From positions 3,048,001 through 3,112,000 of the forward strand of contig CANUEZ040000199.1 in NCBI GenBank assembly GCA_948099385.1: DNA of 64,000 nucleotides. The letters are read 5' to 3'. Below the pieces are notes generated by a model. It ran no database searches. It saw only the letters and a program-made list of their open reading frames with translations, and had not been told where the DNA came from. Below are positions 21,136-31,734 of this stretch, one piece after another; within the stretch, counting starts at the first letter, position 1; each line of letters starts with the position of its first letter. Origin of the DNA: Fasciola hepatica. Taxonomy: Eukaryota > Platyhelminthes > Trematoda > Plagiorchiida > Fasciolidae. The position numbers were made by a program, and so were the translations under genes.

Positions 21136-24100
21136 ATGCCAAGAAAAAGATCAAAAGCAGTCGAATCCGGACAGAAAGTAACACGGCAAGTCTCTGGAGA
21201 GGTTTTGGGTACATATGATTCTTTAGTTAATGCTAGATCGCCTAGTCCTGTCAGTGCTAGCTCATGTGTTATTGAAAGCAATATTGATTGTAAGGATGTC
21301 GATTTATATAAGCTGAGAATACTAGAACTAGAGCAACAGTTACTATCGGCTAGACTACAGGCGCAGGAAGCAGAGAAGTGTACACAGAAAAAGCGAGAGC
21401 ATGAGACCAGTGACTTCGACACTTCCGATAGATTAGGGTGCAATAAGGTAGGGAACCCCACGCCGGTCGCCGACTACAAACCACCATCGATCGATCTGCC
21501 TAGAGTAAAGTTAACGGTTTTCGACGGGCGAGCTGAGCAATACTGCAAGTTTGTCAAGCAGTTCGAGACGTTCGTTGAAAATAAGGTAACCGACCCTGGG
21601 CAAAGGCTTCTCTACCTTACTCACTACTGCCGAGGCCGAGCAAGAGAAGCTATCGACGGATGCACCATGCTCGATCCAGAACAAGGCTTCACAAGGGCAA
21701 GGAAGATTCTGAGGGACTTGTTTGGCCAACCTTTCAAAGTAGCCCGTAACCTAATAGAGGGCGTGATGGTAGAGGCAAAGAGAACCAAGGGCGACGTCTA
21801 CACCATGGCCGACCTGGTGACCAAGATGCAGAACTGCTCAATAGCCCTCGACCATTTAGGTTACAGGGCTGACCTAGACGCCATGCACACTTTGGAAGGC
21901 ATAGTCCGTCACCTCTCTCCCGAACTACAGGGTCAGTGGGCGGAAGAAGCAGAACGGATAAGCCGAAGCGACAGAGAAGCCAACTTCGAAGACCTGACCG
22001 AATACTTAGACAGACAAACGAAGATAGCTGACAGCAGGTTTGGCCGACTCATCCGGGACAGCAACCGAGCAAACAAGCCCGGTACTAGCCAAGTCCAAAC
22101 CCCTGTACGGGAACATCCAAAGTACCAGCCTTGGACCACTACACACGTCATTTCACGAGATGCTACGGCGAAACCAAATTGCAGATCCTGTGGTACTAGC
22201 CATGGCCTACCAGAATGCCCCAAGTTCGGCAATGCCACAATAGACGAACGGTGGGGAATGGCGAGGATGGCAGGAGCATGTTTTATCTGTCTCAACACCA
22301 CGCACCGGGCAGCAGCCTGTAGAACAAGGAATCGATGTGGTTACGAGGGCTGCACGGGCAGACACCATCGGCTGCTGCATCAGGCGAGAGTAACCATATT
22401 CGAGGCGAGTGCCAAGCCCAGCGTGATTTGTTCAACTTCACAATCTGCCAGTAAACCGGCACGTTTAGGCGTAGTGGCCGTGGGAGTAGTGACTCCGACT
22501 GGGATAGTCAAAGCGTTGGCTTTCGTTGATAGTGGATCCCACACCACTTTATTGAAAGAGCGGTTTGCCGACAAACACCAACTGGCTAAATGTGCGACGT
22601 CGTTAGCAGTGAGCACGGTGGGCTGAACACAGGTAATGACTGCCGGTAGATTAAGGCTGCAACCCATCTCTCTAGACACCAACGAGGAAATTGAACCAAC
22701 GGAGGCATTCACGTTAGCGGATCTTCCCATGCGAGCACCAAGGTCGGTGAACTCAATCTTTACAAGGTGGCCCCACCTGCAGGATGTAACCGTCGTAGAC
22801 TGGGAAGATGATGAAGTGGATCTCCTCATCGGCTGCGACGTGCCAGAGGCGCATTGGGTGCTTGACCAAAGAGTGGGCGACCGCCAGGCACCTTATGCCG
22901 TACGCACGGCCCTGGGATGGATGTTATACGGTTCAGTAGGGGTACGTGGTTCCGTGAATTACTTATCCGCCGAAACGGACCGCATAGAGTATCATCTGCA
23001 ACGGCTGTATGAAAAGGAGTTTCATGACATTGGAGACGAAATACCGACGTTGTCTCAAGAGGATCACTTCGCTCTACAAACGGTGCGGCAAGGCACTAGA
23101 GGCCTCAAGAAACAGTTCGAGGTTCCCCTTCCATGGCGCACATCGGTCGACCCGTGGACTGACAACAGAAATTATGTTCTCCAACGATTACTACGACTAA
23201 AAGAACGTTTCATTCGAGACCAGAATCTGTGGGAACGATACGCGGATTTGATGAAGCGAAACGAGGCCCTCGGTTACGTTGAAAAGGTGCCCGCCAACAC
23301 CGACAGCCAAAGGGGTATCTGGTATCTGCCTCACCATCCGGTTATTAACCCCAAGAAACCCAATAAACTGCGCGTGGTTTTCGACTGTGCGGCCAAGTTC
23401 CAGGGCAAGTCGTTAAACGATCGCCTACTACAGGGGCCTGACTGGACCACTCCACTGATTCATGTTTTGTGCCGTTTCAGAGTGGGTAAAGTGGCTTTGT
23501 CTGCTGACATTAGGGAAATGTTCCATCAGGTGAAGATTCCGGTAGAAGAACGAGATGCTTTGCGTTTCCTGTGGTGGGAAGGGAGCGACCGGGACAACGC
23601 AGTGGTGAATTATAGGATGACCGTCCACCCCTTCGGAGCCACATCGTCACCATTTTGTGCCAACTACGCCCTCCGAGAATCAGCGAACAAACATGGCGAT
23701 TTAGTACACCGGACGGTGGTAGATAGCGTCAGCAGGAACTTCTACGTCGACGACTACCTTGGGTCATTCGATGATGTGGAATCAGCTCTAGAGCAGTTCA
23801 GGGGTCTGACGAGATTGCTGGAAGAGGGCGGCTTCCATCTAACTAAATGGATGTCGAACGCTTCAGAAGTGCTGAAGGTCATCCCGTACACGAAAAGGCC
23901 GAAAGGGTAAGAGATTTGGACGGCTCTCCACTTCCTATCGAGCGCACTTTAGGGATACAATGGGACGCGGAAACGGACGATTTTGTTTTCGAACTAAACG
24001 TTCCCGAGCTGCCAATAATCCGTCGTGGCATACTATCTGCCGTCTCAAGTTTGTTCGACCCGCTCGGTTTCGTCTTACCATGGCTGCTACCCGGAAAGAT

Positions 24101-25788
24101 CTTGCTGCAGCGGCTGTGCCGTAAGAAAGTTGATTGGGACCAGTCACTGAACCGAGAGGACCGGCTGGACTGGGAAGAATTTTTGAACACCTTGAAGAAA
24201 TTAGGGGACATAAGAATCCCACGATGTTTGACTCCTGGCCATACGACACGGACTGGAGAACTACATGCCTTTTCCGATGCATCCGAAGTCGGTTATGGAG
24301 CTGTGGTGTACGGACGATGGTGCGCAGGAGATGGACAATATACCACGAGGATCCTGCTCGCTAAAGCCCGTGTAGCTCCACTGAGGTCGGTCTCGATCCC
24401 ACGCCTTGAACTCAGCGCAGCCGTGTTGGCAGTCAGGGTGGTGCAAGCTGTGAAGAGATGTTTCGATCTCTACATTTGGTCGGTCAGCTTCTGGACGGAT
24501 TCAACTATTGTACTTTACTACATTAACAACGTACGGAGCCGGTTTAGTACTTTCGTTGCTAACCGGCTCACGATTATCCACGATGAATCAGCCACGAACC
24601 AGTGAAGTCATGTCAGGTCTGGCGATAATCCGGCCGACCTGTGCTCCCGAGGTGCAACCAACTTCAGGCAACTAGACACGTGGACGAGAGTGCCAAACTT
24701 CCTGCAATTGCCCAAACAGGACTGGCCCGTGTTCGAACTAAAACCCCCTACGGAAGTGGAACTGGAGATCAAAGGCGTAGTGATAGCAACCAACGTCGTC
24801 GAAGCGTCGTCCATTCTATCGCGACTGGTCAGGTTTTCTTCCTATATGAAGACGCTTCGTTCGCTAGTTTGGTTAACCAGGTTCAAGAGAAATTTACTAG
24901 TGATGAAAGGGCTACGCCCCCCAGGCCGGATACGGGTCGGCCCGATAGGTCCCGATGAGCTACAAGCGGCAGAGTACAATATTTTCAGAATGATACAACG
25001 CGAGGCTTTCGCCCAAGAACTCAAGAGGGCGGAAGAAGTGGGGCCGACCAATAAAGACATGCCATCTCCAAGAGGCGAGCTGAAGCGTTTAAACCCCAAA
25101 CTCATCGACGGACTGCTGCGGGTGGATGGCAGGCTGACCAACGCCCACCTGAACTTCGACACAAAGTATCCTATACTGCCGCCTGCGAGACAATCTGTAG
25201 TAGAGCTAATGATTCAACACGTCCACGCCATGGAGGGACATGCCGGGGAAAGTCACGTGACGAGCATCATCCGAAAGCGTCTTTGGTTGTTGACGACAAG
25301 ATGCTGAAACCGTCATGACTGGGGTGGAGAGAATCCTGAACAACCGCCCCCTGGTTCCAGTAATGAACGGCGACCCCACCCACCTGGAGCTCACCCCGAA
25401 CAACTTATTGACATTAAGGTTGAACGAGGGTTTTCAAGGGCCGATAAACCTTCGCGGGAGCTACCTCCACGGATGGAAGCAAGCGAACTATCTGGCCAAG
25501 GTCTTCTGGATGCGATGGCTGTGGGAGTACCTACCGGCTTTGCAGACTCGACAGAAGTGGATGGCCAAAACAAGACCATTCAAAGTTGGAGACGTGGTTA
25601 TGATCGCCGACGAACGCGCACATTTCAGCGCTTGGTCTTTGGGAGTAGTTACGGAAACCATCAAAAGCACTGACGGAATGATAAGAACGGTGAAGGTGAA
25701 GACAGCTAACGGAGTGCTCATTCGTGACATACGCAGTATTAACCTACGCGAGAGCGAAGACGGAGGATCTGATAACCCTGAGGCCTAG
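21136..25788 (+). pseudogene. gag-pol: BEL1 copy B gag-pol, broken, integrase core deleted
   Basis: Start ATG at 21136 (MPRKRSK), 43 bases after the LTR. Gag has the coiled coil, DUF1759-type core and two zinc knuckles. Retropepsin DSGS is followed by a TGA at 22624-22626, the same nonsense codon as in copy A. Reverse transcriptase 22636-23910 with FYVDDYL; the shared -1 frame offset lies at 23847-23910. RNase H carries a TGA at 24603-24605 at a Trp codon. The integrase zinc region is intact (HVHAMEGHAGESH), but near 25292 about 0.5 kb holding the cysteines and the DDE core is missing and the frame changes. The DUF5641-type C-terminus is open at 25315-25788. Cannot encode integrase. Confidence 0.92.
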
Positions 25789-26489
25789 TAAACCTCTTTC
25801 ACACCAGTAATCGAGGTGGATAAAGAAACACCATATATACCACACAATCTCCGTCAAACACGTTAAGGTGCTCGCGGTCCCTTCGTTGACATTACAGAAG
25901 GTTCTTTCCGATACGTGGTGATGAATGCGATTCCATTATACATTCCGATACATACACGCATGCACGACGCACTCTACATCCCGTAAACCCATCATACATG
26001 TGACAGTGTTCTTTGTTTGCCTTTGGTTGACGCTCCGAATGCCCCTTGCATATGTGGAAGTAGCGGAGCTCAGGTCACACACACATGCTACATTTTACTC
26101 GTTTTCTTGCCACGCGGTCCTTTATTGACATTGCAGAAAGTCCTCCTTTGATGTGTAGTCATACCTGTGATTTCGTTGTAACCCCGGCACACACACACAC
26201 ACGCACTCACACACACACTCAAGCACGTACATCCAGTACCGGACGGCCCCTTACGAGGACAACGTCTATGTGACCCTTCACGCCCGCCATCGGTCATTTG
26301 GTCTTGTGGAAGATGTAGACTAGCCTCACGTCCATATATCCAATGGATTAGGTGCGACCAGTAGTAGAACGTTGACGACGAGCATTAGACGCGCGCACTG
26401 ACAGCAGGGCCTAGGCAGGTAGGAAGAATCAGTACCTTTATACCGAACCTTTGACTCTTCTAAGGATCCAGGAGGATTTTGGTGGGCGG
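25789..26489 (+). other. BEL1 copy B 3' untranslated region and polypurine tract
   Basis: No gene. Same modules as the copy A 3' UTR, a CA-rich microsatellite at about 26186-26221, and the tract GGAGGATTTTGGTGGGCGG up to 26489, abutting the LTR. Confidence 0.8.
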
Positions 26490-26868
26490 TATACCAGCCG
26501 GTCGTGGAAAATCCCCCCTTTTCCCTCGCGATTCAGTGTTTTTTCCCAACATCACTCATTTCCATACACTATTGACTTGTCTTTACGAACTGGTTGTTTC
26601 TATGGACCAATTGTTGTTTGTTCGCGCCCAGAGCGCTACTTTGGCACATCCTTGTTCAGGACCTGCGTGACGCACGTGCTGTTTGCTCACACGCTGCTAT
26701 TCGGTTTCTCGTTGTTGAGTCCTTGTGATCGTATTATTGAGGTTTGTATATTGTTTATGTCATTGTTTATTTTAATAATCTAGTATCGTAGAATTATCAC
26801 GGATGATCGTCTTTTGATTTCGGGATCCGTTGCGAATTTGGCTGCGCGTTGCTCAAACGTTCGTAACA
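26490..26868 (+). repeat. 3' LTR of BEL1 copy B
   Basis: 379 bases, starting TATACCAGCC (other LTRs TGTA) and ending GTTCGTAACA. Confidence 0.93.
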
Positions 26869-26873
26869 ACAGC
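26869..26873. repeat. Target-site duplication ACAGC, right, of BEL1 copy B
   Basis: Second copy of 20711-20715. The PIEZO frame continues from here, with codon phase preserved. Confidence 0.93.
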
Positions 26874-27343
26874 AGCGTGAAGAGGGTTGCTGGAGCAAGT
26901 TTAATTCTTCCTGCATGATCGGTTATATATTCATCATCAGCTCTGTGGACTCTTTGATTCGTTTGTTGAACGGGCCTACTCGTCAGTATCGACGTATTAG
27001 ACGCACGATTGATCAGGAAAAACGGTTGGTGAAACGTCGTTTAATAGCCAACATAGATGCCACCCAAGAACATTCCCGCCACCACTTAGAAGCGGCCATG
27101 TTCGAGGTTGTGGCGAATACGACCGAGCGGCTTCAGCCGTTAATGCGTAATAATGTGGAAGGCGCACCGTGCACCAATAGGGATCTTCCGCACGAGCACA
27201 TGCGATCCGAACACTATGCGGTACCGATGGGTTCAACGCACCAGCATCACTACCAACCGGAAAAAGCGTTTCGTCAGTCCCGATCGCATGCTTTTCTTCT
27301 CCTCATAGCCATGGGAAACTTGTCCATCGTGTATTCCGAATAG
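26874..27343 (+). pseudogene. PIEZO segment between BEL1 copy B and first nonsense codon
   Basis: In frame with 19100-20715 when the BEL element is set aside. Encodes a hydrophobic stretch (MIGYIFIISSVDSLIRLL), then a basic helix (YRRIRRTIDQEKRLVKRR) of the type found in PIEZO intracellular segments, and a less conserved loop. It ends at TAG 27341-27343, within the sequence leading to the next transmembrane helix, and a run of T at about 27350-27357 is the probable site of a one-base change that moves the frame. Confidence 0.7.
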
Positions 27344-29304
27344 TTTTGCCATTTTTTTGCTCATTCTCAATCACATGCGCAGTTCAACGATTCTCTCATT
27401 GCCGTATCCGCTTACTGTGTTCTTGTGGGGCATGTTATCTGTTCCGCGACCGACGAAGACGTTTTGGATTTTCTCAATAACCTACACTGAGGTGGTTATC
27501 GTCATCAAATACATATTTCAGTTCAGATTTATCTATTTCAACGATCCGCTGGAAAAACCGTCCGTATCGGCTGAGAAACTATGGTTGCCTCGATTATTTG
27601 GACTAGACAAGAACGATCACTACGCTTTGTTCGATCTGATCCAGTTGATCAGTCTGTCCTTGCATCGTGGCTATTTGAAAAATAACGGTCTGTGGCGTGA
27701 TCACACGGAATTCGCACAGGATTTGGAGCTGGTGGTAGAAGAGAATCGTGCCGTGCAAATGCGTCGAGCTAGTCGGCATTCTGTTGAACGTCCAAAGCGA
27801 GAATCCAGCAGCCATGCTCTACTGGAAGGAGAGAACTTTAACAACCAGGTGCTGAGTACCAGCCAACAACTGTCGACTATTATTCCGCGGATGTCTGCTG
27901 CAAGCAAATCGTGGAATCCGTTTGCCAAACTGCATCGATTCTATCAAATGACAGATCCACGGTATAACAAAAAAGTGGACGTGTACATTTACATGTTCCT
28001 GTGCGAGTTTATCGCGTTCTGGATCATGATTTTCGGATACGTGTCTTTCGGACCCAGTACTGGAATGGGTGACAACGCCTTTGAGTTCATCAAGTCCAAC
28101 CGGATTCCACTTCCATTTATCTCAATGCTTCTAGTACAGTTCATTTTCATCATTATCGACCGCGGATTGTACCTTCAAAAACAAGCTTTGGGGAAGTTCA
28201 TTTTCCAAATCATTTATGTCCTACTGATCCATGGTTGGCTCTCATTCATTCTGCCGCATATCACTTGATCACCGTTCAACGCATCAGTTGCCCCGCAACT
28301 GCTCTATCTCATCAAATGCGTCTACTTTTCTCTGTCAGCTTATTAAATTCGGAGTGGTTATCCTCATCGGATTCTGGGAAACTTTTTGACGAAGAACTGC
28401 AACTATTTGAATCTTATTCTATTTAAAGGCTATATCATCATTCCATTCTTATATGAGTTGCGCAACGTGATGGATTGGATGTGGACTCGCAGTGCTCTTT
28501 CCCTATATCACTGGATGAAATTGGAAGATATCCATGCCAAGATACTTGTTCTCAAATGATGGCGTCGCTCCGAAATCACTTATCCTACTCCGCGTGGCGT
28601 CAATCGTCCGGCCGAAAAGAAAGCTCTTGTTGGTGGCCTGTTGCTCTTGTTCTTCTTCCTTTGTTTCTGGGGTCCGATGGCACTTAGTTCGTTTATTGGT
28701 GCCACATTCGATTTCGATCCGCCAGTGCTCTGCACGTTCTCCATTTCGTTCGGTGGATTTCCCCCGATTTTCGAAATCACGTCACGTGAAGGAAACATTT
28801 TGAGGATCAGCGAGAGCGTACACTTGGATTTTAAACGGTGTCATGAAAAAGACAAGCAAACGCTTGGATTTCTTAATAACTTTGAGGCAAAGGATGTGCG
28901 GTACATTACCATTGATGGATTCTCGGGTAATATTTGGACCATCACACCACCGTCGCATAGCACGTTACGTGAGAAACTTGCTGACTCTAAGTCTGATCTG
29001 TTGTTACACTTCCACATGCGATGCCGTCGCCATACAAAAGAGATTCAAACGGGTCAAACCTCCGTGGAAGATATCTTCTCACGTCGTTTGGGTTCAAACG
29101 AAAAACACCAGTTACTGCGTGTTCTGAATCAGTCCACTTCTGTGAGGGTCTAGAGGAATCCGCTTCATCGCAAAAAAAAACCATCCTTTCGCACCACGGA
29201 TCCGGTAGTGCTGGATGCCACCATGCCCCGCTACGTATTACTTCGAAAGGACCGTTTACGCGCAGCCTACGCGAAGCTGGGTCAGAAAGAGACCTATGTA
29301 GAAT
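27344..29304 (+). pseudogene. PIEZO last blade repeat, anchor/outer helix and cap, with four in-frame stops
   Basis: One frame throughout. Clear PIEZO signatures: TVFLWGMLSVPRPTKTFW, then VVIVIKYIFQF, DVYIYMFLCEFIAFWIMIFG, DRGLYLQKQALGKFIFQ and GWLSFILPHIT, then MDWMWTRSALSLYHWMKLED (anchor region), a hydrophobic helix GGLLLLFFFLCFWGPMAL (outer helix), and cap sequence with FSGNIWTITPPS. In-frame stops at 28266 (TGA), 28344 (TAA), 28557 (TGA) and 29151 (TAG), each flanked by recognisable sequence on both sides. MPRYVLLRKDRL after the last stop belongs to the end of the cap. Confidence 0.88.
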
Positions 29305-30222
29305 GTGAGCTTCAATACTCACCACGATCGACTGCAAACCCAGTCCTGGTGGGAGCTCAAGGAGCGCGAGGGGCCAGAGCCGGTAGATCCGTGCTTTGAA
29401 GTGCGGCGCGGATCTGTGCTCGGTTCAAAACAACGAGCGGCGGCCAAAGTTCTCTCCATTGTCACGTACAACGAGCGTGTTTCAGACAGCCTTTTTGGAA
29501 AGGTTTTCAGCAACTACGGGATTATCGGTATGTACGCAGCCTACATCTTTTTGGCTAACCGGTTACTTCGAACTATCTACAGCAACATCTCGTACGTGAT
29601 TTGTTTGGAAGAACTGCCACGTGTCGATCGGATTCTCAATTTGTGTAACGAAATCTATCTTGTTCGAGAGAATAATTTGCTCCGTCTGGAAGAACAATTG
29701 GTTGCTAAACTATTCTTTTTGTACCGATCCTCAGAAACAATGATCAAGTGGACCAGACATCCGAAACACATTATTGATAAATTCACAGACAAGCCCGAAC
29801 TATCAGCACCGCCACCACCACCACCACCAACACCACCACCACCACCACCACCACGAGACTCACGGTCGGAGCCTAATCCCGATGAGCCAAACAATATATC
29901 GGAGCGTCGTACTTCACACGGCGCCGGGATGACTGAGACGTTTGGAGAAAATCAATCTGGTTGGAATCAGTATACAGATCGTGCTCGGTTCTTGTCTTCG
30001 CCGCCCGTCACCAACCCAGTCGTGCGCCTCCGAGCCAGGCGAAGCATTGTTGACTCCCCCGGGGATAACACTGAAGGAAACGAAACTCGTCGACGTACCG
30101 TACGAGGTGCATGCGGTCACAGTCGACAAAGTAGACAAGATGCGGAAAATAGCTATCCTACGTCCTTAATTACTCGACCAACAGACACTAGCCGACCTGA
30201 TACACGAAAACCATCTAGATAA
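29305..30222 (+). pseudogene. PIEZO inner helix and C-terminal domain plus long proline-rich tail
   Basis: A different frame from the preceding segment, so a frameshift lies near 29300. QTQSWWELKERE marks the end of the cap, FSNYGIIGMYAAYIFLANRL the pore-lining inner helix, and LEELPRVDRILNLCNEIYLV, with FLYRSSETMIKWTRH, the highly conserved C-terminal domain. PIEZO proteins normally end soon after this. Here the frame stays open for roughly 150 more codons, through a proline run and an Arg/Ser-rich tail, to a TAG at 30220-30222. That tail could be a lineage-specific extension or read-through into former 3' UTR. Confidence 0.88.
29809..29853 (+). repeat. (CCA)n proline-codon repeat
   Basis: A near-perfect run of CCA/CCG codons with a single Thr codon, coding for 14 prolines in the PIEZO C-terminal tail. 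Confidence 0.85.
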
Positions 30223-30289
30223 ATATTCGAAAGTTAAAACAGCAAATAGTCCGAGTTTTCATTTCCCTCGGAATCACAATTGTGATTTT
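30223..30289. other. Short AT-rich sequence after PIEZO
   Basis: 67 bases between the PIEZO stop and the start of the repeat at 30290. No poly(A) tract, no AATAAA, and no resumption of L2 sequence was seen. Confidence 0.5.
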
Positions 30290-31730
30290 GCCGTACTCGA
30301 CGACAGCTGGTGAACCGACCAGACTGTTATCTTCCTATTTTCCCCATTATTCTTCCAGACCATACCATCTACTATTGTTTTATTCCTGGTTCCCAAACGG
30401 ACACCCTCTCCTCATCCACCGCCTACCTGATATCGCCCCAAATCTCTACTGTCACCCAACTACCCTAGAAAGCTACCAGTCTCCGTCTAGGGATCCCTTA
30501 TAGACCGGTCCACTAGCCAAACGATAACTAATTGTTCGGATAACAAAATGTTCATTTTCTTGCTTCCATATAAACGATAATCATAACCCACAGCTGGAAC
30601 ACTCTCCAGACTGCCGCACTCCTGATCTCTTCCAGATTGCATTGGTTACTTGGGTAGCCATCGGTCGAATCGACGTTTATTCCGTATTACTGTAAGGACT
30701 GGACGATTTGACCAATGGTTTAAACCTATACTCTCGCCCGCTGACGTTACATGGGGCACCGTACACGGGTTAACAAAACCTCATGAAAGTCTCACCGGAT
30801 CGCAGAGGTGATTCCTGACACCAACCATCAACACATCCACTCAACGTCTATTCCCAAATAATCCAACCCAACAGTTCAGTTCTTCCCGCGTTGCAGTACG
30901 AAACCAGTGGCCGGAACCCAGCCTTCGCAGCTGTCAACTTCATCAAACCAGCCCTTTTTTACCTGCTTCCCTCAACATTCTACCTGCCACCACCTGCAAC
31001 CAAGGTCTTTAAGGAACAGAATACCAGCCATCTGCAGCCAACTTTAATTTGGTTAACAATTTTCTATCACATACAAAAAAAACATTTTACACACTTCCAA
31101 CTCCCGCCTAGCCGAACCATTGACGTTTGTCTCCACCAATACGTTTCATTGACGGCTTTTCTTTTCTTCAAAAGTCCGCCATATGTCCATACACCATTCA
31201 TGCTCTTCAAAAGTTCACTGAAGTCCCTGCGAAGCTTTTCGCCTTAATTTGAATTTCCATACGACACTGTAATCACCTGCACAAAAGGTCCGTTTTATTA
31301 TCACCTTCGACTCACTTGCCTTTATTTCACATGCTTCCTCCACAATTAGTTACCCAATGCTGGATCAGTGTCCAATATTCCGCTGATATCTCTGACTGCA
31401 CTTTGAAAGCCCTACGCTTGCTTTACTTCTGACAATGTTCTTCGGCATCTCTTCCGCCCGGTTACTCGTTAGTGACCGTCCATTTGTCGCTCATATCAGC
31501 AATCCCACGACTGTTCAGCTATCCACACCGCCCTCCAGCGATTTCGAAACCGATTTGGAATTCCCGCCTCAACCATTACCACTTTTGTTCACTGAAACAC
31601 TACATGACTTTACTGGTGTATTTCGGTTGCTGTGTGATTTATAAATCTAGAATCTGTGAATACCTCACATTGACATGTACTGCTGTATACTCTGATCTTG
31701 CCTTGTGCATGTGTATTGACCACGGTCAAG
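30290..31730 (+). repeat. 1.44-kb direct repeat, left copy (LINE UTR sequences)
   Basis: Non-coding. Two parts: 30290-30576, with a CTGGT...ACCAG hairpin at 30307-30322, resembling a LINE 3' UTR; and 30577 on, starting ATCATAACCCACAGCTGG like L2 and the element at 54905, with a CTGGA...TCCAG hairpin at 30594-30609. No mismatch was noticed against the right copy (35430-36870) except near the ends. Confidence 0.9.
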
Positions 31731-31734
31731 AAAT

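Larger units (their letters stand above)
20716..26868 (+). mobile_element. BEL/Pao element BEL1 copy B, inserted in PIEZO coding sequence
   Basis: 6153 bases, plus strand, bounded by 378- and 379-base LTRs and ACAGC target duplications. The LTRs differ at ten or more positions by eye, so this is the oldest of the complete BEL1 insertions here. It is shorter than copy A because the integrase core has been deleted. Confidence 0.95.
19100..30222 (+). pseudogene. PIEZO mechanosensitive channel, C-terminal half, disrupted
   Basis: PIEZO proteins are very large mechanically gated cation channels of the plasma membrane. Parts recognisable here: a disordered loop (19100-20715), the last transmembrane blade region, the cap and the end of the pore module (26874-30222). 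Disruptions read from sequence: BEL1 copy B inserted in frame at 20715/26874; TAG at 27341-27343 with a frameshift in the T-run after it; TGA 28266-28268; TAA 28344-28346; TGA 28557-28559; TAG 29151-29153; and a frameshift near 29300. Each stop sits inside otherwise recognisable PIEZO sequence, so they are not introns. About 4.9 kb of coding sequence shows no clear intron. Either a decayed gene or a retrocopy; base-call errors cannot be excluded for single lesions. Confidence 0.8.

Noticed and set aside
22624..22626. Protease TGA in BEL1 copies A and B as a programmed Gag/Pol read-through stop.
   Set aside because: It lies after the DSGS active site inside the protease domain, not at the Gag-Pol border, and is a sense codon in copies 1 and D.
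23880..23905. GGGTAAGAG at the BEL1 RT frame break as a splice donor, with an intron removing the frame offset.
   Set aside because: Copy D has GGATAAGAG, without GT, at the same point, and the proteins on both sides abut with no extra sequence to remove.
30891..31247. 118-codon open frame inside the 1.44-kb repeat (also 36031-36387).
   Set aside because: Lies in LINE-type UTR sequence; composition is not protein-like, and identity between copies reflects recent duplication rather than coding constraint.
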